A program made the translations under genes and the position numbers. Below, in pieces: positions 20,065 through 28,084 of a DNA stretch of 64,000 bases. Below the pieces are notes generated by a model, which saw only the letters and a program-made list of their open reading frames with translations, had not been told where the DNA came from and ran no database searches. The number at the start of each line of letters is the position of its first letter. Position 1 is the stretch's first letter. The stretch is from Actinomycetota bacterium. GTDB lineage: Bacteria; Actinomycetota; CADDZG01; JAHWKV01; JAOPZY01. The DNA lies in the NCBI GenBank assembly GCA_035765775.1, contig DASTWV010000009.1, positions 1 to 64,000 on the forward strand. Direction: 5' to 3'.

Positions 20065-21438
20065 ATGGCGCTCGGGGGGGTGACGGGCAGGGCGCGCCCT
20101 GCCCGTCTGGCGCTCATCCTCGTCACCGTGGTCCTGGCGTGCTGCGCCGTCGTGCGGGCCCGCACCGGGGCGCCCGCCGGCCGGGGGCCGACCGGGCCGG
20201 CGTCCCCGGCTGCCTCCCGGACCCAGGCCCTGCCGCTCATCGGCGCCTATTACTACTTGTGGTACCCCGAGAACCTGGCCGGGGGCAGCCTGGGCAGCCA
20301 CCTGGCCCCACCGGCGGGCCCGGACCCATCGGACGAGATCTCCGCCAGCCCGGACGACGCCGCCCGGGCCATCAGCCAGGCGACGTCGGCGGGCGTCGAC
20401 TTTTTCGCCCTCGATTACTGGGCCAATCGCCTGGATCTGGACGCCCGCATCGATTCGGGCTTCCTGCAGGCGCCCAACCTTTCCTCGACCCATTTCGCCA
20501 TCAACTACGAGACCCAGGCCCTGGGGCCCAACGTGCCCTACCCGATCTCCACGCCGATGACGGCTGCCGCCCGGGCGACGCTGGTCGCCAACATGGTGGC
20601 CATCGCCCAGGACTACTTCAACAACCCGCAGTACCTGCGCATCGAGGGCCGGCCGGTGGTGTTCTGGTACCTCAGCCGGACCATGACCGGCGATGTCGCC
20701 GGGGCGGTGAACGCGGTGCGGGTTGCCCTGGCCAACATGGGCTACAACATCTACATCGTGGGCGACGAGGTGTTCTGGCGGGTGACCACCGTCAGCGGCA
20801 CGGAAACCACGGCGCCGCAGGTGGACCGGGCCCGCCTGTTCGATGCGGTGACCTGGTACAACCTCTACGACGCCTCGACGCCCGCTTTGGCCGGGTACGG
20901 CTCGCAGTCGTCGTTCCTCAGTGCCTCCGAGGGCTTGGCCGACACCTACCGCACCGCCCTCGGCTCGCAGACGCCGGTGATCCCCGACGTGCTCCCGGGC
21001 TACAACGACCGGGCCACCCGCCCGAAGGAGAACCACCCGGCGATCCCCCGGCAATGGGGGCCGGGCGACCCCGACGGGTCGTTTCTGGCCCGTGAGCTGG
21101 AGGGCCTCGCCGCACCCAACATCGACCCCGACGTGCCGATGCTGATGGTGACCACCTGGAACGAGTGGAACGAGCAGACGGCGGTCGAGCCGGTGTCGGC
21201 CACCGTGGCGACCAGCCGGGACGACAGCTCCACCCGGACGCACTACACCCAGGGCTACACCTACGGCGGATCCGGGGAAGGGGCGCTGGACGCCCTGCGG
21301 GCGTGGGCGGCGGGGCGGACGGTGGTGACCGCCTCGGCGAACCCGTTCGACCCCAGCCAGGATTGGCGCAGGTTCGTGCACCCCGCCACGAAACCCGGCA
21401 CCAAACCCGGCGCCAAACCCGCCACCAAGGGAGGATGA
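20065..21438 (+). CDS. Exported glycoside hydrolase-like protein (GH99/WbsX-like barrel)
   Basis: A 457-residue protein with an N-terminal signal/anchor (ARLALILVTVVLACCAVV) and a barrel domain resembling GH99-like proteins, whose known members are endo-mannosidases or act in polysaccharide modules. Supporting stretches are IGAYYYLWYPEN at the start of the domain, AGVDFFALDYWA, IEGRPVVFWYLSR, FDAVTWYNLYD, and TWNEWNEQTAVEP near the end, the family's NEWNE motif. The C-terminal tail repeats KPGTKPGAKP and is basic. TATGCT ends 9 bases before the ATG at 20065. The last bases overlap a possible upstream ATG of the next gene. The substrate is unknown; an alpha-mannan would fit the neighbouring mannosyltransferase only loosely. 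Confidence 0.7.
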   Translation: MALGGVTGRARPARLALILVTVVLACCAVVRARTGAPAGRGPTGPASPAASRTQALPLIGAYYYLWYPENLAGGSLGSHLAPPAGPDPSDEISASPDDAARAISQATSAGVDFFALDYWANRLDLDARIDSGFLQAPNLSSTHFAINYETQALGPNVPYPISTPMTAAARATLVANMVAIAQDYFNNPQYLRIEGRPVVFWYLSRTMTGDVAGAVNAVRVALANMGYNIYIVGDEVFWRVTTVSGTETTAPQVDRARLFDAVTWYNLYDASTPALAGYGSQSSFLSASEGLADTYRTALGSQTPVIPDVLPGYNDRATRPKENHPAIPRQWGPGDPDGSFLARELEGLAAPNIDPDVPMLMVTTWNEWNEQTAVEPVSATVATSRDDSSTRTHYTQGYTYGGSGEGALDALRAWAAGRTVVTASANPFDPSQDWRRFVHPATKPGTKPGAKPATKGG

Positions 21439-21443
21439 GCACC

Positions 21444-21995
21444 ATGGGCGGTCCCCTGCAGGTGAGCTTCGTGGGCGGCGAGCACGGCGAGTGGCAGGTC
21501 GAGCGGATCACCGCGGTCCGCGGGGCGGGGCTGAAGGAGGTCGCCGCGGTGCACATGCTGGAGGGTCCCTGGCCGTTCGGGCTGGGCGGCACCTGGATGG
21601 TGCGGGGCGTGGTGAGCTACGCCCGCTACACCACCACTGCCGAGCAGCAGGCGCTGCGGGCGGTGCAGGAGGGCCTGGGGCGGCCGTCGGCGACGTCCGC
21701 CGCCCTCATCCCGATGAGCAAGAGCGCCGCCTGGTGGGAGCTGGCTGCCGACGAGCGCCGGGCCATCCTCCAGGAGCGCTCCCACCACATCGCGGTCGGG
21801 CTGCGCTACCTGCCCGCCATCGCCCGCCGACTGGCACACGGCCACGACCAGGGCGAGGAGTTCGACTTCCTGACCTGGTTCGAGTTCGCCCCGGCCGATG
21901 CCGGTGCGCTCGACGAGCTGCTCGGCCTGCTCCGGGAGACCGAGGAGTGGACTTTCGTGGAGCGGGAGGTGGAGGTGCGCCTCACCCGGGCATGA
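21444..21995 (+). CDS. Chlorite dismutase-like heme protein
   Basis: A 183-residue protein of the chlorite dismutase / coproheme decarboxylase superfamily. The family-typical C-terminal block is clear: RSHHIAVGLRYLPAIARRLAHGHDQGEEFDFLTWFEF, in which one of the His residues is the likely proximal heme ligand and EFDFLTWFEF forms the conserved strand. It is shorter than HemQ (about 230-250), close to the short Cld-like group. Two starts are possible: an ATG at 21435 overlapping the stop of the previous gene, and the ATG at 21444. I use the second because GGGAGG stands directly against the first but 9 bases before the second. Translational coupling to the hydrolase gene is likely. Confidence 0.65.
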   Translation: MGGPLQVSFVGGEHGEWQVERITAVRGAGLKEVAAVHMLEGPWPFGLGGTWMVRGVVSYARYTTTAEQQALRAVQEGLGRPSATSAALIPMSKSAAWWELAADERRAILQERSHHIAVGLRYLPAIARRLAHGHDQGEEFDFLTWFEFAPADAGALDELLGLLRETEEWTFVEREVEVRLTRA

Positions 21996-22095
21996 CCTTG
22001 AAGGTTCTGGGGAGTTCTTGATCCCATTTTCGGGCCCAAATCCTCCCCGGAGCTTCCCCGGAACCCCTTTAGGAAGCCAAACCGAGCCCGGCGGC

Positions 22096-22887
22096 CTACG
22101 GGTGCAGGACCGGCTTCACGTCGAGGACCGGCGTCCCGTCGATCGCCTCGAGGTGGCCCACCTTGATGCGGAGACCGTCGACCTCGAGGACCGGCACCCG
22201 GTGCAGCCCGATGGGGTTGGGCCGGTCCGGCGAGCGGGTGCTGAAGACTCCCCGCTCGGGCTGGGACTGGTCGTCCCGGGGATGGGTGCGGAGCGTGTCC
22301 CGGCGGGCCTGGTGCAGCCAGGTGAGGACGAGGATCTCGGTACCCGGGGCCAGGTCGGTGAGGGCGTCCGCCACCTCTTGGTGGAAGACCAGCCATGCTT
22401 CCGGAGACCCCTCATCGCCCTGCTTGGGGGCGAGGGCACGACCGGTGAGCGGTGATTCCACCCGACCGATGGGCGTGAGGTCGATGGCGGGCGCCAGCCG
22501 GGCCTCCGCCCGGGTGGGCTCGAAGAGCTCGACGGGGTTGCCGGAAGGATCCTCCACCAGGACCTGCTTGCCGCCCACGCCGGTGACGATGTCGTTGCGG
22601 AAGTGGGCGCCGGCGTTCCTGAGGGCTGCCGCGGTGGCCTCGAGATCCTCGACCTGCACGGAGAACCGGTTCCAACCGCCCGGCTCCGGCAGGGTGCCGT
22701 CGGGCATCGCCGCCCCGCCGCCCGGGCCGCCCCCCGGTGCGCTGAGCACGAGGCGGAGCTCCCCCCGGGCGAGCATGGCGAAGGCGGGGGCCGGGTGCAT
22801 GACCTCGCTGAAGCCGAGGTGGGTGCAGTAGAAGGCGATGGCGGCATCGACGTCGTGGACGAAGTAGCGCACGCTGACCGAAGGCAT
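22096..22887 (-). CDS. VOC (glyoxalase-like) domain fused to a TrmO/TsaA domain
   Basis: A 263-residue two-domain protein. Residues 3-123 form a vicinal-oxygen-chelate domain (VRYFVHDVDAAIAFYCTHLGF at the start, VLVEDPSGNPVELFEP at the end). Residues 136-263 form a TrmO/TsaA domain with the diagnostic motif GVFSTRSPDRPNPIG at 213-227. TrmO uses SAM to methylate N6-threonylcarbamoyladenosine 37 in tRNA-Thr. The VOC part could be a small-molecule sensor or enzyme. The reading frame is continuous across the junction. TAGGCT ends 7 bases before the ATG at 22887 and there is no Shine-Dalgarno, so the message is probably leaderless. Confidence 0.8.
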   Translation of the reverse strand: MPSVSVRYFVHDVDAAIAFYCTHLGFSEVMHPAPAFAMLARGELRLVLSAPGGGPGGGAAMPDGTLPEPGGWNRFSVQVEDLEATAAALRNAGAHFRNDIVTGVGGKQVLVEDPSGNPVELFEPTRAEARLAPAIDLTPIGRVESPLTGRALAPKQGDEGSPEAWLVFHQEVADALTDLAPGTEILVLTWLHQARRDTLRTHPRDDQSQPERGVFSTRSPDRPNPIGLHRVPVLEVDGLRIKVGHLEAIDGTPVLDVKPVLHP

Positions 22888-23365
22888 TGCGGTCAGCCTA
22901 GCGTGGGCTGGGTTTCGAGGGGCCGGGCTAGGCCGGGAGGCCGGGCAAGTCCTTGCCTGGGACCATCAACAGAGATCCTTCGTGGACAACGCCACGTACT
23001 TCGAGCCGTACGCCCGCTGGCCGATGTCGACTCACCGAGTCTCGGGTAGGCGGGGGGCGCTGTGGGGCGGGATTCTCCCGAGCCCCTGGTCCTCGCCGCT
23101 CTCGGCCTGTTTGTGATTGCCGGTGCCATGGCAATCGTGACGAACGCCCCCAAGTGCCATCGGGTGTCCAGGCTGAGGCAGCAAGGAGGCAGCAAGGCAG
23201 ACGACCTGGCGCTGGCGGTGCGGGAGTGGCTCAGCAGCGGGTCGCGGCACCACCGCTGGAGCTTCTCCGGCGGCGATGCACACCTGGGCGTCGGGCACGA
23301 GACGCCAAGAAGATTTGCATTACCCGAGCTGAGGCGGCAAATCCTTGCCGTAAGGGAGGGGCAGG
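22888..23365. other. 478-bp stretch with no clear gene
   Basis: Contains the VOC-TrmO promoter at its left end. The rest has no recognised gene. A weak GTG-started frame at 23062-23412 contains one good membrane-helix stretch (LVLAALGLFVIAGAMAIVTNAP), but its second half overlaps the neighbouring gene and lacks protein-like order. A short protein-like run (FVDNATYFEPYARWPMS, from about 22980 on +) may be a remnant. Confidence 0.4.
22895..22900 (-). promoter_or_regulatory. -10 element of the VOC-TrmO gene, leaderless
   Basis: TAGGCT ends 7 bases before the ATG at 22887. Confidence 0.5.
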
Positions 23366-23412
23366 CTAGGAATCGGTCCCCTCGACGATTCGGTCGGGGC
23401 GCTCGGCCTTGA
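23062..23412 (+). CDS. Possible small membrane protein, doubtful
   Basis: A 116-residue frame with a GTG start preceded by a G-rich stretch. Residues about 9-30 form a plausible single membrane helix; the rest is basic and Arg/His/Gly-rich. It overlaps the 3' end of the RraA-like gene on the opposite strand by 47 bases. I recognise no family and would treat it as unproven. Confidence 0.2.
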   Translation: MGRDSPEPLVLAALGLFVIAGAMAIVTNAPKCHRVSRLRQQGGSKADDLALAVREWLSSGSRHHRWSFSGGDAHLGVGHETPRRFALPELRRQILAVREGQARNRSPRRFGRGARP

Positions 23413-24025
23413 TTTGTTCCAGGTCGGCCGCGTCCTGGCCCCGGATCCCCGCCGCCTCCTCAAGCACCTCACGTACCGCATCGGCCGGGATGAACACGGC
23501 CCCGGCGGCGTCAGCGTAGACGTAATGCCCTGGCATCACCCCCACCCCCTCCAGGACGACAGGCACATTCGCCTGGAAGGGGGTGACCGAGTCTCCACCC
23601 CATCTTGTTGTCTCCCCCTTGCAGTACGTGGCGAATCCATACCGGCCAAGTTCATCGAAGTCCCGCAACCTGGCGTCTGCGAGGAGTCCCGCCAGGCCAT
23701 GGTTCTCCAGGCGGGACATCTTGGTACCACCTCCGAGGGAGACGTCAGGGTGCCCGTTGCTGGCGAGGACGAGCACCTTGCCTGCCGGCTCGGTGCCCAC
23801 GGCCTGATAGAAGAGGCGAGCAAAGTTGTAGCGCTGCGGGTCGAGCGCGCGGGAACAGGACGGGAAGTACGAGATGGTCACGACAGGGCCGAAAAGGACC
23901 CGGTTCGGCGTCGGTGTTACCAGGTCGAGGAGGTGGCAACGGTGGCGGTGGATGCGACCCATCGCGTCGACCAAGGACGAGGAGTTGACGCGCCCCAACC
24001 AGTGCCTGAGATCCTCCTTCAGCAC
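23366..24025 (-). CDS. RraA-like protein (HMG/CHA aldolase / RNase E regulator fold)
   Basis: A 219-residue protein of the RraA/MenG-like family. Members include aldolases for 4-hydroxy-4-methyl-2-oxoglutarate, and in proteobacteria an RNase E inhibitor. The catalytic-type Arg-Asp pair appears in LLADARLRDFDEL, and the conserved late block is VMPGHYVYADAAGAVFIPADAV. The usual glycine-rich loop is replaced by SLGGGTKMSRLENHGLAG. The start is a GTG at 24025. A 59-residue Cys protein gene ends 24 bases upstream on the same strand, so both may share a message. The substrate is unknown. Confidence 0.75.
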   Translation of the reverse strand: MLKEDLRHWLGRVNSSSLVDAMGRIHRHRCHLLDLVTPTPNRVLFGPVVTISYFPSCSRALDPQRYNFARLFYQAVGTEPAGKVLVLASNGHPDVSLGGGTKMSRLENHGLAGLLADARLRDFDELGRYGFATYCKGETTRWGGDSVTPFQANVPVVLEGVGVMPGHYVYADAAGAVFIPADAVREVLEEAAGIRGQDAADLEQIKAERPDRIVEGTDS

Positions 24026-24049
24026 GGCTGGCTACCTCGTCGAATCACG

Positions 24050-24229
24050 CTAGCGATGCTGGTGGTCGGGCTCGTTCTTTGCGACCTCCACTGTCTTGAC
24101 CAGCATCTGAATGGCCTCGTCCAGGGAGAGGTGGTCGAGCTTGGCGCTCTTCTCTAGGCCCTCGATAGTGAGATAGTCGGGGTTCCCGTGGTCTTCGTGT
24201 GGCAGTAAACACCCACATGTAAGGCACAT
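24050..24229 (-). CDS. Small Cys-containing protein (MCLTCGC family)
   Basis: A 59-residue protein starting MCLTCGC. The CxxCxC opening followed by PHEDHGNPDYLTIEGLEKSA and a helical C-terminus (LSLDEAIQMLVKTVEVAKNE) resembles a family of uncharacterised short actinobacterial proteins with the same CLTCGC...DHGD pattern. The Cys and His residues could bind zinc or iron. The ATG at 24229 has GGAGAGGAG 5 bases upstream, which favours it over the in-frame GTG two codons earlier. It lies between tRNA-Glu and the RraA-like gene, all on the minus strand. Confidence 0.6.
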   Translation of the reverse strand: MCLTCGCLLPHEDHGNPDYLTIEGLEKSAKLDHLSLDEAIQMLVKTVEVAKNEPDHQHR

Positions 24230-24297
24230 ACTCACTCCTCTCCCGTCATCAATTCTCCTTACGCATGCGTACAGCTCGCCTGGCTCCGAGGGTTTGA

Positions 24298-24373
24298 TGG
24301 TACCCCCAACGGGATTCGAACCCGTGCTACCACCTTGAAAGGGTGGTGACCTAGGCCGCTAGTCGATGGGGGC
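24298..24373 (-). tRNA. tRNA-Glu (TTC)
   Basis: A complete cloverleaf: acceptor GCCCCCA / TGGGGGT with A discriminator, anticodon stem CCACC / GGTGG with loop CTTTCAA (anticodon TTC), and T-arm CACGGGTTCGAATCCCGT. CCA is encoded (24298-24300). The first 15 bases of the tRNA overlap the 3' end of the inositol-monophosphatase-family gene, whose stop codon TAG lies at the start of the D-arm. Confidence 0.95.
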
Positions 24374-25195
24374 GGACGCTTCAGTATGACCGACGGCGCT
24401 CCCCGTCCCGATGCCCTGCAGGATCTCGGCGTGCAGCCGGCCGTTCGTCGTCAGGCAGCTGGTCTTGCCCGGCACCGCCCGCAGCGGCTGCCCGGCGAAG
24501 TCCGTGATCCGGCCCCCGGCTTCGGTGACGATCGGGATGAGGGCCGCCACATCCCATAGTTCCAGCTCGGGCTCGGCCATAGCGTCGGCCGCCCCCCGGG
24601 CCACCAGCATGTGCGCCCAGAAGTCCCCGAAGCCCCGGGAGCGCTTGCAGCGGGCCAGCAGGTCGCCCCAGGCCCCGGCGAGCCCGGCCTGCACCCACTC
24701 CTCCCAGGTGGCGAACACCAGGCGCCCCTCGGAGACCGACGGCACCGTGGACACCGAGATCGGCGACCCGTTCATGAAGGCCCGCTCGCCCAGTGCGGCC
24801 CAGTACCGCTCGCCCAGAGCGGGGGCGCTGGCGACGCCCACCGCCACCTCGCCGTCCACCGCCAGGGCGATCAGCGAGCCGAAGATCGGGATCCCCCAGG
24901 CGAAGTTGTTGGTCCCGTCGATGGGGTCGATGATCCAGCACGGTGCACCCGATCCCGCCGCGGCGGCGGGCCCCCCGCCCTCCTCCCCGAACACCGAATG
25001 TTCCGGGAACCGGGCGGCAATGCGCTCCCGGAGGGTGGCTTCGATGAGCCGGTCGGTCTCGGTGACCAACGTCCCGTCGGCCTTGGTGAACGCCTCCCGC
25101 CCAGGCGACGGCCCAGGCGACCGGGAGAACCCACGCAGCGCGAGGGCATCGGCCTCGTCGGCCAGCTCGAGGGCAAACGCCAGCTCGTCACGCAT
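24359..25195 (-). CDS. Inositol monophosphatase family protein (possible histidinol phosphatase)
   Basis: A 278-residue Mg-dependent phosphatase of the inositol monophosphatase family. The metal and substrate motifs are intact: GEEGG (first metal Glu), WIIDPIDGTNNF (DPIDGT) and the C-terminal WDVAALIPIVTEAGG. Actinobacterial members include HisN-type histidinol-phosphatases as well as true inositol monophosphatases needed for phosphatidylinositol and mycothiol; sequence alone does not decide. The final codons overlap the 5' end of tRNA-Glu, so its stop codon is inside the tRNA. Start: ATG at 25195. The LysM-protein gene ends 42 bases upstream on the same strand. Confidence 0.85.
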   Translation of the reverse strand: MRDELAFALELADEADALALRGFSRSPGPSPGREAFTKADGTLVTETDRLIEATLRERIAARFPEHSVFGEEGGGPAAAAGSGAPCWIIDPIDGTNNFAWGIPIFGSLIALAVDGEVAVGVASAPALGERYWAALGERAFMNGSPISVSTVPSVSEGRLVFATWEEWVQAGLAGAWGDLLARCKRSRGFGDFWAHMLVARGAADAMAEPELELWDVAALIPIVTEAGGRITDFAGQPLRAVPGKTSCLTTNGRLHAEILQGIGTGSAVGHTEASAPID

Positions 25196-25237
25196 GGCGC
25201 CGGCAGTGAGGCCAAACAGGCGGCCCGGACCCGAAGG

Positions 25238-25864
25238 CTAGTGCTTGGTCGATGACGGCGACGGGCGGGGCGAGGTGGCGGCCGGCGTGGTGGGGGTGAT
25301 CACCGGGGCGGTCGGGGACGGCACGGTCACGGTGTTCACCTCCGAGGCCGGCGGGATGGTGAGCTTCATGCCCGGCCGGATGGTCGTGCTCTGCAGCCCG
25401 TTGGCCTGCTCGATCAGCGTGGTGTAGGGCAGCCCGATCTGGTGGTAGAACTTCGACTCGATCGTCGACAGGGTGTCGCCCACCTGGACCGTGTAGGTGC
25501 CGCCGGCCGGGCTCGCCGCGGTGGGCGACGGGCTCGGTTGCGGTGTGGGCGACGGCGGGGGTTGGCCCACCGGTGCGTTGGTGGAGGTCGTGGTCGGTTG
25601 CGTCACCGCGCTGGGCGGCGGCTGGGCGCTCAACTCGGCGACGGTCGCCTGGAGGCTCTGGATCTTGGTGTTGTCGGCGGTGACCTGGTTCTGGAGCCTG
25701 GTCACCTGGCTGGAATCGGAACTCTTGCCCACGGAAATCCGGCCGATGAGGAAGCAGAAGATGACCAAGCCGGCCAGCACGGCAACCCGGCCCCAGAGGA
25801 TCCGGGGCCCCCGCCCGAAGGGGTCCTCGCGGTCGTACGAGGGCTCTATCTCGAAGGCTTCCAA
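25238..25864 (-). CDS. Membrane-anchored LysM-domain protein
   Basis: A 208-residue protein with a short acidic cytoplasmic N-terminus, one membrane helix (about 26-46), a coiled-coil-like segment (SSQVTRLQNQVTADNTKIQSLQATVAELS, written in parts: VTRLQNQVTADN, KIQSLQATVAEL), a Pro/Thr linker, one LysM domain (about 121-170; TYTVQVGDTLSTIE to RPGMKLTIPP) and a Pro/Thr/Ser tail. LysM binds peptidoglycan, so it probably links membrane and wall. No ATG or GTG exists in frame between the upstream stop and the conserved part, so the start is most likely the TTG at 25864. It is divergent from the thioredoxin gene. Confidence 0.75.
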   Translation of the reverse strand: MEAFEIEPSYDREDPFGRGPRILWGRVAVLAGLVIFCFLIGRISVGKSSDSSQVTRLQNQVTADNTKIQSLQATVAELSAQPPPSAVTQPTTTSTNAPVGQPPPSPTPQPSPSPTAASPAGGTYTVQVGDTLSTIESKFYHQIGLPYTTLIEQANGLQSTTIRPGMKLTIPPASEVNTVTVPSPTAPVITPTTPAATSPRPSPSSTKH

Positions 25865-26112
25865 CCGGCTGGCCTCATCCCGGACGCCTTCTTGGCTCGC
25901 ATAACCTGGAAAAGCCTATCTGGAACGTGGGAAAAATTCACCATCGCGGCCGCGGCCCAACGTTCCGCACGTGCCGCCGGGCTCAGCATCGCACAACCCG
26001 TCCAGCACGGGCCGGATCAGCCGGCGAGCGGGGAATAATGCACCAAGGGGGTGTGTTTAAGGACGAGACTGCGCACTGAGAGGAGGAGGGCCCAACGGGC
26101 CCAAACAGGACT

Positions 26113-26454
26113 ATGGCAGCCATCACAACCGTAACTGATGAGAACTTTGAGGCGGAAGTGACGAGCTCGGCTCAGCCGGTGCTGATCGACTTCTGGGCCG
26201 AGTGGTGCCACCCGTGCCACATGGTGGCCCCCGAGGTCGAGGCCATCGCCGAGGCCGAGACTGCCCGCCTGAAGGTCGGCAAGCTCAACGTGGACGACAG
26301 CCCCGGGACCGCCGGCCGCTTCGGCGTCTTCTCCATCCCGACCCTGCTGCTCTTCGTCGACGGCCAGGAGAAGGCCCGCATGGTGGGCGTCCGCCGGCGT
26401 GAGGCGATCCTCGCCGAGATCACGCCCTACCTCGCCGCTGCGGCCACGGCTTAA
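26113..26454 (+). CDS. Thioredoxin-family protein with CHPC active site
   Basis: A 113-residue single-domain thioredoxin. The fold is full length: IDFWAEWC at the end of strand 3, the cis-Pro loop SIPTLLLF, and DGQEKARMVG. The active site reads C32-H33-P34-C35 in place of the usual CGPC, and the next residue is His36. In known thioredoxin variants the residues between the cysteines set the redox potential; a His there usually makes the disulfide more oxidising. The gene is preceded by GGAGGAGG and a small GGGCCC-AAC-GGGCCC hairpin (26088-26102) between that site and the ATG, so the nearer AGGA may be the real ribosome binding site. A substrate is not evident. Confidence 0.8.
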   Translation: MAAITTVTDENFEAEVTSSAQPVLIDFWAEWCHPCHMVAPEVEAIAEAETARLKVGKLNVDDSPGTAGRFGVFSIPTLLLFVDGQEKARMVGVRRREAILAEITPYLAAAATA

Positions 26455-26489
26455 GGGGCGACCGGGCAGCACACGAAGAAGCCGGCGGC

Positions 26490-28034
26490 CTACGGGTCGC
26501 CGGCCAGCACCACCCGAGCCGCATTGCGCCCGGCGGCGCCCATGACGCAGCCGCCGGGCGAAGCGCCCGACCCGCATAGGAACAGGCCGGGCACCGGCGT
26601 CCGGTACCCGAACCGGTTGCCGAAGGCCTGATCGGGCAGCATCGATCCGTGGAAGATGTCGCCGCCGGTCAGGCCGAAACGGGACTCGAGATCGGCGGGC
26701 AGCAGCACCTGGGAGCCGATGACCGCCCCGGGCAAGGATGGCGCCACCGCCGACAACGTCTCCAGGACGGCGCCCAGCGCGGCAGCGTGCAGGTCTTCGG
26801 GAGCCCCCTCACCGCCCACGGCTGGGGCGTACTGCACAAACGCCGAGGCGGTGTGGCCCCCGGGGGGTGCCAGGGCCGGGTCCACCGCCGTCTGGAAGAA
26901 CACCTCCATGAACGGCCGCCGGGGCACCGAGCCCGCCGCGGCCTCCTCCCAGGCCCGGTGCAGATACCCGAGCGAGGGCGAGATCAGCAGCGTCGCCCGG
27001 TGCTCGTCGCCCCCCGGGCCGGCTCCCACCAGTGGTGGGAGCGCATTGAGCGCCAGGTTGATCTTTATGACCGCCCCGTCCATCCGCCAGCCCCGGACCC
27101 GATCAACAAACAAATCGTCGAGCGTGGCCGCCGGCACCAGGCCGAGGAACGTCCGCACCGGATCGGCGTTGGACACCACCACGGGCGCGGTCACCACCGC
27201 CCCGCTGTCCAGCACCACGCCGGCGGCGCCACCGGCCCCCATCAGGACCGAGGCCACCGGGCAGGAGGTCCGGATCTCCACCCCGGCCTCCCGGGCGGCA
27301 TCCGCCAGGCACCGGGTCACCGACCCCATCCCGCCTTCCACTGATGCCCACGTCCCGTCGGCACCGTTCAGCTCGCCGCCGAGGGCGTGGAACGCCATGA
27401 TCCAGGCCGTTCCCGGGTGTTCGGGTGAAGCGTGGGTGCCGATGATGCCCTGGGGGGCGAAGGCGCCCCGGATCTCGTCGGCCTCGAAGAACGCCCCGAC
27501 GCAGTCGGCCGCGCTCCCGGCGACCGCCAGGCGCCAGACGTCGCTGCGCCCCTGCCGGTCCAGCCAGGTCTCCACCTCGGCCGGCGTGGGTGGGGAAGGG
27601 TCCTCCACCAGCGGCCGCAGGAGGGCGACCGCCCCGTCCCAGAACGCCGACCACCGCAGGTAGCCGTCCCCGTCCGGGCGGTGGATCGCGGCCAGTTCCT
27701 CCCGGGTACGGACGCCGTCGCGCCAGACCCGGAAGGACCGCCCGTCGGGCAGCGGGACGAACATCTGGGGATCCTTCGGGCGCCACCGCAGGCCCCGCTC
27801 CACGAGGCCCAGCTCGGCGATGATGTCGGGGCGCAGCATGCTGAGGGCGTAGGAGCCCGTCGAGCTCCGGTAGCCCGGGATGATCTCCTCGGTGACCGCC
27901 GCCCCGCCCGCCACCGCCGCCCGCTCGCACACCAGCACCCGCCGCCCGGCCCGCCCGAGGTAGGCGGCCGCCACCAGGCCGTTGTGGCCGGCGCCGACGA
28001 TGACGACGTCGTAGTCGGGGGTCCCGTGCATCAT
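26490..28034 (-). CDS. FAD-dependent oxidoreductase, phytoene dehydrogenase / PYROXD2-like
   Basis: A 514-residue flavoprotein. It has an N-terminal dinucleotide-binding motif VVIVGAGHNGLVAAAYL, then the family's RRVLVCERAAVAGGAAVTEE block, and a C-terminal FAD-closing motif (LFLCGSGASPGGCVMGAAGRNAA). Members of the PYROXD2 / CrtI-related group act as oxidases, desaturases or isomerases on lipophilic substrates. Most bacterial ones are uncharacterised, and no carotenoid genes lie nearby. The ATG at 28034 is followed by a second ATG; GAGGAG stands 4 bases before the first. The gene is divergent from the thioredoxin-NHL protein gene. Confidence 0.8.
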   Translation of the reverse strand: MMHGTPDYDVVIVGAGHNGLVAAAYLGRAGRRVLVCERAAVAGGAAVTEEIIPGYRSSTGSYALSMLRPDIIAELGLVERGLRWRPKDPQMFVPLPDGRSFRVWRDGVRTREELAAIHRPDGDGYLRWSAFWDGAVALLRPLVEDPSPPTPAEVETWLDRQGRSDVWRLAVAGSAADCVGAFFEADEIRGAFAPQGIIGTHASPEHPGTAWIMAFHALGGELNGADGTWASVEGGMGSVTRCLADAAREAGVEIRTSCPVASVLMGAGGAAGVVLDSGAVVTAPVVVSNADPVRTFLGLVPAATLDDLFVDRVRGWRMDGAVIKINLALNALPPLVGAGPGGDEHRATLLISPSLGYLHRAWEEAAAGSVPRRPFMEVFFQTAVDPALAPPGGHTASAFVQYAPAVGGEGAPEDLHAAALGAVLETLSAVAPSLPGAVIGSQVLLPADLESRFGLTGGDIFHGSMLPDQAFGNRFGYRTPVPGLFLCGSGASPGGCVMGAAGRNAARVVLAGDP

Positions 28035-28084
28035 GGTCTCCTCACCCAACCTACTCACCCAACCTACCGTGAGGCGTCCCGACC

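Noticed and set aside
26088-26102. GGGCCC-AAC-GGGCCC before the thioredoxin gene as a terminator
   Set aside because: The stem is short and lies inside the leader right before the start codon; at most it affects ribosome binding.
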